From: Balanoglossus misakiensis
Taxonomy: Eukaryota > Hemichordata
Assembly: GCA_040954595.2 (NCBI GenBank)
Contig: CM082587.2
Coordinates: forward strand, 1,364,001 to 1,428,000
Length of the DNA: 64,000 nucleotides
Direction of reading: 5' to 3'
The notes under the pieces were generated by a model. That model did no database searches, was not told the origin of the DNA, and worked only from the letters and a program-made list of their open reading frames with translations. Shown here piece after piece: positions 19,703 to 34,400 of this stretch (positions are counted from its first letter, which is position 1; each line of letters begins with the position of its first letter). The translations under genes and the position numbers were made by a program.

Positions 19703-22700
19703 ATGCCCCGGAAAAAGCCATTCAGTATAAAGCAGAAGAAAAAACAGCTGCAAGAGAAACGAGAGAAGAAACGTCACTCTTCGTTTGCAGGTAAGGCACT
19801 GTAAAAAAAACTCAAAACGGCCGACGCGACGATATCTCGTCGCAGAATTTCCACATTCTTGGAAAATTGAACTGTACCCGCGAGTTCCACAAAGGTATAT
19901 TTATATATCTGTCGTCCACTCAGAAAGTTTTAATGAAACCACACAGTCGCTGTGTGTCGTCACGAGTCGTCGATATGAAATAAGCACGTGTGTTTGTTTA
20001 TATTTAGACGATGACGTCACTGTGCAGCATGGAGCCATTGAATCTTCGGGGTTATTAAAATAAATCTGAGTTCGCACAGTCATTACTGAGTAGGGACAGG
20101 ACAAATGTCAAAATCACAAGCCCACGATCATCCCTACTCGTTAATACGATACTAATTTTCATAATGTAGCGCGTAAGAAAACGCGACTACGGCTTGTGAT
20201 TGGTGGATATTTGTCTCCGTCAGAACTCCTACTCCTAGTCAAAGTATTTCCTGTCACCCGCCGTATGCGATCATTTTCTCAGTGTGGTTTAGTTGTATGT
20301 TAACAATGGCTGCCGTAGTATTACTCACTGAAAGTGCATAGTGATTGTAATTGCCAGCGCAGGAGAAATCAACGTCTGTGCATTAGTAATCTTGCAATAC
20401 CTCACTGCCTGTCGAAATGAGCCTTTCAAAATTATTTGGACGTATGAAACGTACACAAAGAGGTAGGAGGAGGTCATTTTTTTTAAAGAAAGTGCAATTG
20501 ATTGGAGGTCTCACTGTGAGAAATGGGGATAGCTTTGCCATGTGAGGGATATTGAAAATTCTTAAATTAATTGTCCTTGGTTTGCAGTAGCTATAATACT
20601 CACCATCACCTTGCCCTTTAATATACGCTACATCATGGATGTATATATTGATTACTTTCTGATTGGAAAGGCATCCAAGTAGTGTCTTAATCCACTTGCA
20701 ACTATTTCAGACATACCATAAATACACATGTGTCGGAATTCACATGCAGACTGTATGGTATGGTCTATATATTTTGTAGAGTCAAACAGTTAGCCTACAG
20801 TTTTGTTTCTGCGCAATTTTTATCCAGCCATGTCTGGTATTTGAACCCAAGGCAAGATTCTAGGTGAATACACTGAGGTTGCATCTGATAGGAGTAATAA
20901 GGGTATGCATGGAGCATGAGAAGAGTTCATGACCCATATTATACTTCAGGTTCATAGGGTTGATATGATTTCCTCTTCAAAGATTTGATTAGGATTGTCC
21001 AAAGAGGCTAGCAGGCTTTTTGCATGGATCTGTCAAATGCAGCTTTTTAGTCTCACCAAGAATATTGAATACAATGTTTATCTTGTAGACGTTAACCTGT
21101 TCATGATAGCTGTGTTGCTGTGTGACGTACAAAACATCGAAATTGATGATTAATTTTTATTGTCAGAATTTGCATTTACGCAACACATTTGGTGCTGACA
21201 GCATGTGCCATCGCTAACACGCACTAACCCATGTATCTTTGCAAAATATGAACAGATTATTTGATTTCCTCCTTTGTTAGATAATTTTTGTATTTCTGAG
21301 TTGTCACAGAATTTTTCAGTTGTATCACATGATAATAGGCTGGTTTTTTTATGTAAAGGATTACTCTCAATAGCAAATTCCTGAGTGACACTTACTACTT
21401 GACCCCTTAGTTGTATTATCACTTGTAACAATCCACCTTGATTAGTGATGGTGGACCCCCTAAGATACTGGCATATTTTGTTCCCATGGTGATGCAAGGC
21501 ATTTGAAAAGGCAATTAATTGTCCTGTTTGAACAGTGGTAAAATGAAGTTTATTGGTAAAGATAATAGTTAATACTGGCAGCCATGTTTTTGTGCAGGCT
21601 AAAAGATGTCACGATATGATCAATATCCCTGCCAGGTGGCTGATTTCTCATGAAATTATCCACATTCGGCACTTTTATGACTGAATTGTTTTTGTTCAAA
21701 CTTGACACACTGGCAGTCAGTGTACCTTCATCTTCATGTTTGTGTCGCAATATGATCCAATGTGGCTCCCAAGTGTGCCTTTAATCCCTGTCCACTGTCC
21801 CCTTAATATGTAAGAGAAGAAATATCCAGATTTATTGATGCAAATACTGTGTAGTGATCACTTGTAATGGCGACGCTCAATCAATTCTTTCACTGTCTTT
21901 ATTGCAGCTCAACCACATCGCTCTCGTGTGCAATCAAAAGAGGAAAGTAGTGAAGATTTCGAGTCCACATCAGACGGAGAAAATGCTGAAATCATCAAAG
22001 TGAACCATCAACCTCTGCCTAAGAAATCCATAGACAAGAAATATGATCCAAACAGGTAAAATTACATTGCCGGTGAAAATTAACATTAGCTTGGATTAGT
22101 TACATAGTGTGTTTTAACTGCGGATAATTTATGGGCGTGTACGACAGGGAATTGAATTACAAAAATCATTGCATGTAATGATGACGTCTGTGCTTTCAAG
22201 CTGTGCCATGTCTTAATGCACTCGCTCTCAACCTTGGAGATTCTGTAATCTGATTTGAGAAATTATGATTGCACTGAAATAGTGTCGAGTAATCCAGGTC
22301 AGGTGTTTTGTTGATGTCATCAGTTTGAAATATCTCATCGCTGCGCAAATTCTACATTTTGACATCGTATTATTTTAACAAACAAATGGATTTAATGCCG
22401 CCATAGACTAAAAAAAATCTAGAAAATGAACTGAAATGTGAGATGAATTGTAATGGTATCAAATAGCTAATTCAATCAGGCATTATTTGACTTCAAGTTT
22501 TAATAGCAGGCAGTAGTAGGTCATGGTTTGACCAGACATACACATGTAACCTTGGAAACCACTAGTCTGTACAAACCGTACTGGACTACAATGTTTTCTT
22601 GATGTTCTCATTCCAATCAGTACAATGATTATGTGTGAAATTTGAGACATTGAATAAGGAGCCCTTGCACATTGTATTTACAGCTTCTCATAATTAACAA

Positions 22701-25700
22701 ATAATAATAAGATTATTCTTTTTGAACTGATGCAGGTATCGTCTCTTCTTTGAGAGAGAATCCAAAACAGAGGTTGCTGAACGGAAGAAGAGAGCAGTGG
22801 AACCCTTCCAGACTCTTCCTGAGGTAAACACAATAAACTAAATTTGATGCTTGTAAATGCTTTTCATCATGGGTGAAGATCAGTCCAGATCACTTTTTTA
22901 AGCCTTTACAGAATCACTGGTTCAGCACATTCAGAATTGACTGATCCCTTGAGCCATATATCAAGTCCCATAACCCCAAAGATATCTCCCCATATTTCAA
23001 GATGGTAATACATCAACAGTCCATGAGAGATATCTCCTCATCTCAACTGCATTCCGCACTAAGAAATCAAGAAATTATTGGCCTTTTGTATTTATGATTA
23101 TTAAGTTCTAGAAATACTTTCAAAATGAAATTATATCCCCTTTCAAACAGGCATATAGATAGCCTTCCGTGATAAAATTGTTTCCCTATCTTAGAGTGTT
23201 TGTAATCATTATTTGAGTCATTTCTGAGTAGGAGCTATAAATTGTCTGCATTGAGAGTCTCATGGGATTTCTTTCTTTATACAAGGCTTCATATGAGGTG
23301 TTTGTTTCTTCACGTAGATATTTCATTACGTTTGGTATTTGATCGAAGATTTGCTTTCGGCAAAGAGACTTAAGAGGGAGCATGCTTTATGATGGATTTG
23401 TGTACTATAAACACTTATTATTATAATACTATTTATGTTTCATGAAATTAAACTGATCTCTCTAAAAAGGGGCTATAAGGTAGATTGACTGCGAGCACGT
23501 GTTGTGGCCAATGCAGAAATGCACAAGACAGGGAGGTTGGCAGGTTCTTGATTTGATTGCGGGAGACTTGAATCATCAAGGCGGAAGAAAGTTTCCGTAC
23601 CACCAGGGGAAAACGAACCTCTGTTGAAAAACACAGACTGGGCATATCCATTATGTTTTATCATGCAGACTTAACCATGTCTGACAGTGTTGAAGACTAG
23701 GATGAGATCCTGGCAAAACCCTTTAACCAATCCCAGATAAATGTATTTAGGAATTGTACTTGACAGATTTGGGTTCCTTGAACACTCCCTGTAGTTCTGC
23801 TGTGTAGATGGATATTTTAAATCTGATTCTATGAGTGTATAGCTGTTTTACTTTTATACATCTATGAATATTTTATGTGTTGTGGTCTGAACACAAATTT
23901 ACTTGATCTGAATTCAACAAATAAAGACATACAATTTACAGGTCTCTGATAGCATTGCTTTAAATGCCATAATATATTTATTTTGACTGTATTTTTTTGT
24001 GGTGGTTATTTCATTCATCATTCCACCCACACAGCAGTCACAGAGATGTGCAAGATATTGTCTTGTCAACCACAATCTTAATCTTCATATAAAAAAAGGC
24101 CTGGGCTGTAATTTAATCTGTGTGGCGCCGATAATGTATTAAGGTTGTCTGTGTGTTGAATGGCTGTTTTTGTCCTGCTGGATGTAGACTAAGGCAACTT
24201 ATGGATGGATTAGGTTCTCTCAGTCAGTCTTTTTATGTGTCCATCTGAAGCCATATTACTTAGCCAGTTAAAATTTATATTATAGTACATGTAAATACTT
24301 TTTGTCTTGTTTCTTTTCAGGAAATGTTGGAGGTAGACATTGAAGATATATATAAGCCTGGCTCAGTGCTAGACATGCCTAAAAGACCTCCTTGGAATTA
24401 CAGTGGGAGCAAAGACCAACTGGAACAGAGGGAACATGCCTACTTCCTTGATTATTTAGAGAATATTTACGACAAGTACTCTCCAAAAGAACTCAGCTAT
24501 TTTGAACACAATCTGGAAGTAAGGAAATATGGCATTATGTTAGTTGGTTGGTTATGTGTGTATTTTCGCTTGGGTGCACTAGAGTGTCATCTGATTCTAG
24601 CATGGAAGGGATCATTGAACCAAAAAGGGAATTATGGGCTGAATGACGTTGCCTTAGAAAGTCATACTGTTTGGCATGTAAGAGTGGAGTTTGATATTAT
24701 CAGTCATCTTGGGTGTTTTCTGCTACATATGTCAAGGTTTTTTAGCGGAGGTAGAGGGAGCGAGGGGTAAGGGGTGCCCCAGATCTTGCATTAACAGATT
24801 TGACTCTGTTTTGTTTCTGCATTTTGTGCAATAATATTTGTCTGTTGCGTTGATATCTTGATGCTTTGACTTCCAAGATTGATGAGGGAGCATTAAGCTC
24901 CTTTTAAATTATCACACCTTTCTCATGCATACAAGACTGATCTTCAGAACTAACACAAGCTGGAGTCTATCAGCGAGGTTAGTCTGATGTTTCACAAATG
25001 TCAAACAGTGCCTTGGGACTATCAATAGTCTTAGCGCATTCATTTTAAAAACGGAGACTGTGGGTCTGATGTTTCCCTGCTAATTGCTATGACGAATCCC
25101 TTTCACTGTCTTTCCTTGTAAATCCGTCAATTTCTATGACATTTAGAGAAGCCCTCTATTCCGTGATCCCAGACAGGCAACACAATGGATGACAGACACG
25201 TACATGGACCTATTAACCCTGCTACTTTCCCAAGCCTTCCTTTCACCGCAAACAGTAACAATCAGTGAAATTGCTTTTTTGATCTGGGTTGATTCTTAAA
25301 AACAGAAGTCATTACTCCTTGTGTCCTTCCAGTCTTCTGTTTTTTTTCCCAATTCCCCAAAATGCTTTAATTCATACTGTCATGCCAGAGTATCTGTGCA
25401 TTACGTGATAACAGAAAAGCATTCTTACATTGAACTTTTGAAGTAGTGCTGTAATAGACATATTCCAAGCCATCTTAGCTTTTTGTTCAACTCTCCCTTC
25501 CTAAAGGTTAATGTGCAGAAACTGCTTTCATTATCTGCAGTAAGCTTTGTGTGAGTGTGTTCTCTGCCATGCCATGTAATTACATCCACATTAAAAACAC
25601 AAGATTGCAAATGCAAATGTTAATCACACAGGACTCTCCCATGGGGAAATAAACGTGTAGTGTGATCAGTGATTTCTGAAAGAGTAATTAACCCGTTTAA

Positions 25701-28401
25701 TTTGTGGCTGTGTATGAATAATTTACAAGTTCTCTCGGCGTCTTTTCAAAACTGCTACATCTAGTAGTTGGACTGATTCTAGTCACCTTTCTTCTTTTAA
25801 CTCACAGACATGGCGTCAACTTTGGCGAGTCCTTGAGATGTCAGACATCGTGTTGTTGATCACAGACATCAGACACCCAATTCTGCACTTCTCACCAGCT
25901 CTGTACAGCTATGTCATCAACGATCTCAAGAAGCACCTCATTCTTGTTCTCAACAAGATCGACTTGGCGCCATCATCGGTGGTTGTTGCCTGGAAGCAGT
26001 ATTTGCAGAGAAAGTATCCAGAACTCAAGATCATCTGTTTTACAGCGTTCCCTAAGGAGAGGATTCTTGACAAAGCTGATCCCAACAGAAGTAGGTGATT
26101 CTACATGCTGATACCTGCCATGTTCATCTGACCATTCCAAAATTGAACTTAAAGAAATCAATCTGTAGAAAAAAGATATGACTATGTAATAAATTACGTC
26201 CATACCCTCCATATTTGGTGTGAAAGGTTTGAAAGGTATACTGATTTTTGCCATGACATACATGTACTCTGTTATTTTACATCTCTTGGTCTTTCTCCAT
26301 AGAATTACAGAAGAAGAGGAGAAGGGGCCATTTTACTGCAGTTGGTCCCATACAGTTACTGGTAGCAAGTGAAGATATATGCAAAGACAGAGGTGAGTGT
26401 CAGCATTCTTAACCCTTTCTCTACCATGGTCTGTTCCAAATCCATTGTTTTCTACAGAAAATATGAAGTTTTGAGACAACATACTTGGTACATAAAATGA
26501 TGTGATAGTCATACTTTCACTGTCCTCATTAACATCCTATGTCTTTCATGAATAATTTCAGTTAATTTGAGCAGCTGGAGAGAAAAAATTGAAGCTGACA
26601 TACAGGGTGAAGATAGAGTCGATGATCACCATGTAACAGTTAGTCCTGGTGATGATGATGTGCCCGACGCCTCTTATCAGGAACATGTGCAATTTAAAGA
26701 TGGAATATTAACCATTGGATGTGTTGGTAAGACAGATTGGGTACACGTAGCTGTTTTGTGCAGACAGAATTATGTGATATCATTTCACAAGAATGTCTCT
26801 GCATTTATCTGTTGTGAGAAATAATTTTCATACTTTCTTTTTGTTGCTTGGATAAACTGTGTCATGACTGTCAACCCTTTCTCCACCATGGTTCAGTCAA
26901 ACCCATTGTTTTCTATAGTAAGGTTGGACCTCTTATAGGGGAACTGGGGTGAAAAGGTTAGGTCTGAGGTGTTAGTTTGTTTGAGACATTCTAACAGACA
27001 GAACCGCTGTGAAATGTTTTGATTTGGTTTTACTTGTAGGACACCCAAATGTTGGCAAGTCCTCGCTCATGAATGGACTGGTCGGCAAGAAGGTGGTCAG
27101 CGCATCCAGGACGCCAGGCCACACCAAACATTTCCAGACCATCTTTCTTACGCCTACGGTCAAGCTTTGTGATTCCCCAGGTCTTGTTTTCCCATGTATA
27201 GTGCCAAGACAATTGCAGGTATGGAAAGTGATTATAGCATAGGAAGTTTTAATAAATACCGGATTCGATCTACAATTTTTTTCAATTAAAACATTACTTG
27301 CTGAAGAATCTCTGTACATATACTTGTCTTTTTCTGTGACCATTAACATCATACCGCAACCCCTTCAAGTTTCTAATCACTGAGTCCCCATTTGTGTCTT
27401 TTTTGCCCTGCAGATTCTTTCCGGCATCTACCCAGTCGCCCAAGTGCAAGAACCATACACAGCAGTGGGCTACCTAGCACAGAGAATACCTCTTTCTAGT
27501 ATACTCAAGTTAAAACATCCTAGTGATGACACAGCAGAAAGGGGAGCATGTGCCCCACAGTGGTCTGCCTGGGATATATGTGAAGGTGAGTGGAGATAGT
27601 CATACTTATTAAATACACCATTACATGTATGGATCAATGTGAGTTCATCATTCAGTTGGCAATTTTAATATTGTGATTTTGTCATAATGTATGACAAAGC
27701 CTTGTATGAAAAGCCTGTTATGAACAACGCCCTCAACCAATGAGCAAAATTCTCTTGTTTTTTGTCAAGCATTTTGTAGAGATTATTTCATAGACAATAT
27801 TTGCTCATTAGCTGTCTCTGTCTCTCTCATAGCATGGGCAGAGAAGAGGGGATTCTTGACTGCAAAAGCTGGCAGAAATGATGTTTATAGGGCAGCAAAT
27901 AATATATTACGACTGGCAGTGGAAGGGAGGTTAATTATGTGCATGAAACCTCCTGGCTATACGAATGAAAAAGGTTAGTATCAATGATTTCTGTTTGAGT
28001 TTAATTGAACAGCAGAAGTTTATAAATGCAGTCAAACCTGTGTTAGTGACCACCTCGATATAACGGCTAATGTCTACATAGTGACCACTGTGTTACAGTC
28101 CCTGACATAAATTTGTATTATGTGTTTCATATTTGTTTTCTTGTTCATTGTCTTATTCTCAGCTAACTGGGAAAGTCATGCAGAAACCCAACATATTGCA
28201 GCTCTTCAGGAACAGCATCGGAAACTGCAACAAGAGGATGAACAGCAGTCAGACTTGTCCCGAGATTTCACCAGCTCGGCCTCTGAGGGCGACAGTGATG
28301 CTGATGTGGAGAGTGAGGTGGACAGTGATAGGAGGTCGTTAGGAGCTGATCGTTTCCTGTCAGCTAATCCGTTTGCTTCGTTGACGAAAGCATCACCATA
28401 G
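19703..28401 (+). CDS. GNL1: GNL1 circularly permuted GTPase
   Basis: Exons 19703-19790, 21908-22055, 22736-22823, 24321-24518, 25808-26090, 26303-26392, 26562-26726, 27040-27218, 27414-27585, 27833-27973 and 28163-28401 give 596 residues (human GNL1 has 607). The order of GTPase motifs is permuted as in the YlqF/YawG family: G4 NKID at residues 223-226 comes before G1 GHPNVGKSS at 354-362 and G3 DSPG at 398-401. The N-terminus MPRKKPFSIKQKKKQLQ is a basic segment matching human GNL1 almost residue for residue. The C-terminus is acidic and serine-rich. The family is nucleolar/nucleocytoplasmic and linked to ribosome-related growth control. All exon phases agree. The start is supported by the conserved N-terminus. 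The exon at 24321 could read through its donor to 24770, but that extension has no family similarity. Confidence 0.97.
20417..20462 (+). CDS. Possible alternative first coding exon of GNL1
   Basis: An ATG at 20417 opens 15 codons (MSLSKLFGRMKRTQR) and ends at a GTAGGA donor in phase 1, the same phase as the canonical first exon, so it could splice to the exon at 21908. A CCAAT-like GATTGGTGG near 20200 and a YY1-like AACAATGGCTGCC near 20303 lie upstream. The peptide is basic, as is the canonical N-terminus, but resembles no GNL1 I know. It may also be chance; only transcript data can tell. Confidence 0.25.
26411..26462. repeat. Dispersed repeat copy 1 (AACCCTTTCTC family)
   Basis: This intron segment begins AACCCTTTCTCTACCATGG and continues with a CCATTGTTTTCTA block; it is matched closely by the second copy in the next intron at 26872-26960. 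It appears truncated at its 3' side because the terminal AAAAGGTTA seen in copy 2 is missing. Confidence 0.6.
26872..26960. mobile_element. Short MITE-like element, copy 2 of the AACCCTTTCTC family
   Basis: About 89 bp with imperfect inverted ends: CAACCCTTTCTCCACC on the left and GGGGTGAAAAGGTTA on the right, the reverse complement of the latter being TAACCTTTTCACCCC. It lies in the intron before the GNL1 G1 exon. Shared sequence with 26411-26462 shows it belongs to a dispersed family. No coding capacity. Confidence 0.5.
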
Positions 28402-31400
28402 TAGGCCCTGCTTGGTGGTTGGATGAAGTCTATTGGTAGCTAGTTCTGTGAAGATTGGGTTTTAATTAGCCATAGAGTGAAAGAGATCACTGTAATCTCA
28501 CTGTAAGGTTGAACTGAAATTTCAAGAAAGCCCATGTTTATGCAATTAAGGTTTTATGATCAGTAAAATCAAAGGTAGTGTAACTCATGGGTTTTCTAAC
28601 AATTCTCAGTTTAATCCTATGAGTGTATACATCCTTGACTAGTGGAAGAATGCTTTCACTGCTCATCCATTGTGATTGTCTGATAAACAAGCAGATAACA
28701 CACGGTGCCAAGTCTGTCAGAAGATAATCAATGCAATTATGTGTATGTGGTAGTTGGGATTCTAGAAGACAAAACTGTTCTGTTCCATGCAAAGCTGCTG
28801 TTGCTTTTGCGAGGCAAGCAAATGGAGGCAGTATAACTTAGCTTTTTTGCAGGTTGCGGTGATTTTCCCTGAAAATTTTGCTGATTATCTACGCGCCATA
28901 AATTAAAAACACATGCATCAGTACAAAGGAGATCACCAAGATGTATGATGATTATGGCGAGCAATAATGTAATGGCTAACTTTGTCTCTGTCATCACAAC
29001 ATGGAAATGGCTTTACTGTGAATAGCAAGTGTCCGGTAGAGACGGGTAAAACATAGAAAAAGGCTGGCAGTGCGCTAGTGCTTTTTTAGCATGCTTTTGT
29101 TATAATCATAGTGCATCTTAAGCTCAACACAATGCTGACACAAGGAGGCGTTGGACGTGAAATGTGTAGGCTAGATTTGTACTGTAGGCGCGGCATAGTA
29201 TAAAAATAGTGGTAAGAAATTCCTGGAGAGCTAGAGAAGAAGTCAAGATTAGATGTAAGTGAAGATCACTTGTCTTTTTAAAGTATTGGTTAAAGACTAT
29301 GCAAAATTTCAGGTTCCACGTATGTACATGAATTTGCAGAGAAACCCAACCCACAAACTTGACATGCCCCAGTCGATCATTTCAGTGACTTATAACAATG
29401 AATATGTGCACAGATTTGTGGCCCCAAGTTAGTTAGTGTGTCAGTAAGGTGAAGTGTTTCTTTGTCTGATTCCAGAAATGAAATTGTTCACAGTTGTCAT
29501 AGTAAAGAAGACTGTCTGATTTTCAAAGTTTTCTAAGTCGAAGTTTTATTTTTCAGGGAAAAGTAGGAAGTGTAGAAGTAGATTATAGCAAGCATGGCTG
29601 GCAGATGAACAAGCAATGATATGCTTGCAGTGCAGAAAAAAAGCAAACAGACAGAAGACAATATCAGGTCTAATGCAGAAATACTGATGGCTACGGTTTT
29701 AGTTTGAAGATGATGGCTATAAAATGGGTCCACTACCTTCATGCAACTTATGTCAGAATTGTTGTAGACGTGAAAGATGTCTTGACCTGAAGTTTCTGGA
29801 AACAATAACGTAACACAGCAGAGAAATACAAGAACTGGAAACATTGGTGTTCGTTAAGGGCTCGTTTCAGATGGTGTATGCTCAGCGAAACGAGAGATAT
29901 CAGCACAGTCCCTCTAGAGGGAGTGTGATACAAGTTACCATTGCTGTTGTGCATGTTGATTGTCCAAGACACAGAAGTCTTTAATAGTGTTCAGGAAAAA
30001 ATAACTTCCTATGTTCGATATTAAAAACACAGAGTATATCAGTGATCTTGGATTTAAACGATCTGTCTTTCTGGCAGACAAGCAAATGATGAGTAATGGG
30101 GTAATTTGATCATAGGGTGATGGTACACATTGTTATCTCTGATCATATCATACAGAAAAATGAACACATTAATCTTTAACATCCAGATGGAGCGATTAAC
30201 GTTAACCCATGGATGCACAGTTCGATCATTGTTTAACTTGAAGGTTACTCCATGGGAGTAGAACTGTTTCAAGATGGGCTTACTTAGTTGTGGCTGTCTT
30301 GATGTTAAACAACAAAACCTGTATGTAACAGTATAGGATCAGTGACATATGTTATTTTTACATGTGGTAATCTCAGTGTACAGTGACTTTACATGTATAT
30401 TGTCTGTATACGTTCACTGAAACCACATATATGATATAGGTCAGGCATACCCTGGACTTCATTCCTAGATCCTGGATGTGCACAGTCAACAATGTCACAC
30501 TTACCATACGAGCTCGTTAATTGGTGCAGCAAGCACTATTCAGCAATTCCATATGTGTGTCCCTTTTAACCAAAATTAAAGAGTATTTGGCTAACAATGT
30601 TTCTCATAACTGGAGTTACAATCGATACCTTCTATCAGAATTAATTGCCATTTTTATCGTTAGATAGGCTGTGAACTCACTTTCAACAAAACTTAGCAGT
30701 AACATGTACAGTTGCCATAGAAACACTAGAGTCATTGTATACTCCAGACTGCCTACAAGGACACTCGAAACATACTGGGTGTTTATCAGCGATACCTTTT
30801 TCATCAGATAGCGAAAAGTAATCTTAATTGAAAAGTTTACCCAGAAATGGCACAAAGAATCTTTCCGAACCACTATGTAATGACGTTAGTGGACAGGTTC
30901 AACTAAACCGATACAATAATTTGAGGTGTATGATATTGTAGATTGTTTTTTGAGATAACCGGTTGCCTTGCGATCAATTTGTGAAGTTATTAGATTCGGG
31001 ACCACGCAAAAGATAACACGTTATGAATGGCTTTGTAAAAAGCGCCGGAATGAAGATGTCAGTCGAATGAGAAAACTGTTAAAGGGGTTTTAAATCGATC
31101 TTGTTTTCATAATATGGAGAAACCTGTTCTTGGGTTTACTTTGTGTCGTCGGCTCGCTGAACGTTACAAAATAGCGGTAGGTAAAAGCATTGAGGGATAT
31201 GACACTCAGTCCTCCCCCCCCCCCGCGCAATAAAAATGAAAGCTCCCTAACACAAACACAGAAGGATGTAAAAGCCTGAAGTCTACAGAATATCTCGCTG
31301 TTCAGACAGGGTCGTATGTGAAACCTGCCCGGGTTAAACTGATACTGGGAAATATCAAATATGTATTTTGATAGGAAAACAAGTTTTAGCTGGAGAATAA

Positions 31401-34400
31401 TAAAACAGTCGGGATAAATAAAAATACTTTGTACGTCGTTCTTATAAAAACCTTAGAGGCTTCCCCGTCCACTCTTCGTATTAAATCGACGAAATCCCTT
31501 AGTGGGCTGAGATTCTTCTCCATAAATCACCGCGCCGCATAAAAACTGTAGAGATATTTCGAAGGTGGAGTGTGCAATTTCCACGCAGCGAACAGACACG
31601 GTTTTCACGGGCGCGTTTTCACCGAAGCACCACTGGAATGGCGCTGCTCTGCTCTGCGTTGCCGATGCAACCGTGTAGTAATGGTGAAGTGAGCTTTAAG
31701 ATAGCGGGAAAAGTCAAACCTGGCACGGACGAACTGAATTTAATGAACCTATAAGAGCCACGGCACATTCGCCCAATCCTGTTTCGTCAGTGAAAGTTTT
31801 TCCCCCTTTAAATTTTCTGAATGATTGGAACACTTAGCCTTTAAGTACAGGTTTCATGAAACAGGTACGATAAAAACTGACAAAATCATGCATGGTTCGA
31901 TCCGATGTGTTACTTGATAAACCTTTTCATGTGTGTAAGCCTGCGGCGTTGTTAGAAAGATGTTCTCTGACGGGAGAGTTGACGTGTCGTTTCGTCAGGT
32001 GTACTGAGAACTCGCTCGTTCACCACTCGGGGCAGTAAATGCATTCAAAACATGTCCGTTGTAAATCGAATTTGAAACATTGAAATACATTGAAAATATT
32101 GCCACTATTCAACCAAGAAGTTCAAAGCCCGCCACTTGTCAGTTTTTGAAGTTATTACTAATTTGCGGGAATGTCAATCAGGTCTTTTAGTCCAATGGTT
32201 CAAAATTTAGTCTAAGACATTCCCCAGATGTTCACTGTACTTGTGACTGCAAAGAAGTCACATACGCGCAAAAATACGCAATCAATAATTTGTCAAAAGA
32301 TTTTCAATCAGCATCATGGAATTTATCACACTGTCTTCGGAACTGTCAATGTTGTTTTGTCATGCGTTGCTTCAGTGCTAATTGAATCCCCATTTGGACT
32401 ACAATTTGGTGTAATTAAAGTTATACAAAAATGCTCACCAAAGAATATTTTCAGAATTTCAAACTAATATACCCCTGTCTGTGAAATAATCAATATTCAC
32501 TAAACAGTCATGTACTCGGGGTTGAATTATCAAAGATTGGTTGTCACGATATTAATGTTGCATATTGTTTGCGAATATGCGTCGGTTGTATACATATTTT
32601 TGATTTAATATACAATGTGCGACTTTTTATCATAGCTTTACTGGCGTTTGACTGCCAATTATTGACTATTTGAATGACAAATAGAATCTGTGTTTAACAT
32701 GGCAACGTGTACATGTGTCGTCACCTGCTTTGATAATTAAGTAACATGGACTGGTAGTGGCACGTTCACTCAGAGACTCTCCCTCTTTCTCGTATCCTCA
32801 AAAATGTCGTGCTCTTTTATTGTTCATCGTTCAAACTGTAACTATCCACCTGAAAGTGCGATTTTGAACATCGTATAACCATAAATCATTTTCTAATTTT
32901 AACAACCGTCAATCTTTATTGATGAATTGTCAACAAAGACTGCGTGATCTCGGTATTTCAACGTTTGCCTCCCGGCATCTGCGCACGCACGCGGCATAAC
33001 CCGAACGTCGCTCGTCTTACTCTCGTTAATACAACGTAAAATCCAAATTTCATGACAATGTGCAGTTTACCACTAATATTACAGTTGTTTCATCACGCAC
33101 ACCTCAAAGGCCAGACTGTTGACAGTATACGTGCAAATTGTAAGTTTCGAGTTGTTTCCCCGCATAATTTTACAGAATGATGAAAATTGTCAGTTTTACC
33201 CAACGTCAACAGGATTTTTTTTATTTAGAATATGCCAAATAGTCTCTTACATGTTCGCTAATTAAACTCCTGAAAGTACACGTAAAGGAGGAAAATCCGT
33301 CGAGTTCGTCTTGAGCACCTTCTAGCTACTAAAACATTGAGTACGGAAATGGCGGTCAAAAATTCTACGAAAAATACAGCAATCTAGTGCTGAATGTAGA
33401 GGTGATATCGTTTGCATTTTTTCTTCACTTGGTCACGTCACCACAATCCACCAGGGATTTCGATGTCTCGACGACAGTGTCCCTACTATATCACTGAACA
33501 ACTTCTGAGTTTTTTCAAAACACCAAAAATAACATTTAACGGGAAAAAACAAATTGAGAACATCTTCTAACGGGGGAAAAAATCAAAATGTATATACTTT
33601 TGACATCTCGTTTTATGGAAACGGATTTTGATATTGTTATTATCTTCAGAGACTAATATCAAATAGAGTTGTTTTTGTTTTTAAGAGCTACATATAATTA
33701 ATATTTACAATATCACATGTGTCCATAAACATTTGTGTCATTAATAGTTGCAAAACATAGCCTTTGCTTTACTATCTTATTTATAAACGCGAGTGTGAAA
33801 GCTTTCTAGTTTAACTAACTTTTCGTTTCCTATATGTTAAAGATATATGAACGTCCCTGTAGAATGTTTCATGAAAGTGTTCCGATGCTTGCTGACGTCA
33901 TCGCGTTGCGCTGAAGTGCGTTTCCGTTTCAGTTGTGTTACTGTTCACGGATTTTTTCGGTGACGTTTACTTTCAGCGGAAACATTGCTTTCTTTCAAGA
34001 TGATCGCCCGATAAGCAGTCTTAAAGATGCACTCACGTTGATCAAAACTGTTCAGGAATTCGATTCGCTTCTGCAGCAAAACTCAATGACACTTGAATGT
34101 AACAGGCGTTGTAAGCAATTGCACCCCCCCCCCCTTTCGTGGCAATGAGACGTTTGGATCGATAACGAGGTGCAGTTGAAAACGACAGCATCTAGACTAT
34201 CGCGGCACAAATCCTTGAAGTGATAGATAATTTGTTTCCTTGAAGTTCGTACACTTTTAAATGCTTCGCCCGGGAAATTTGAGGCAGAAATTGATTGAGA
34301 ATTTCTTACCGATCAGAGAGCGATTACTCATTTTGAACATGATTTACGAGTAATCTTAGGAAATAATGGCCCATATATATTTTTTCTTTCTCGTGGTCGC

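Noticed and set aside
24519-24770. Read-through extension of GNL1 exon 4
   Set aside because: It follows a good GTAAGG donor and breaks homology; the next GNL1 residues (TWRQLWRVLEM) are in the exon at 25808.
31572-31754. 60-codon frame downstream of a TATA-like sequence
   Set aside because: No recognisable product, no splice partner, no signal peptide.
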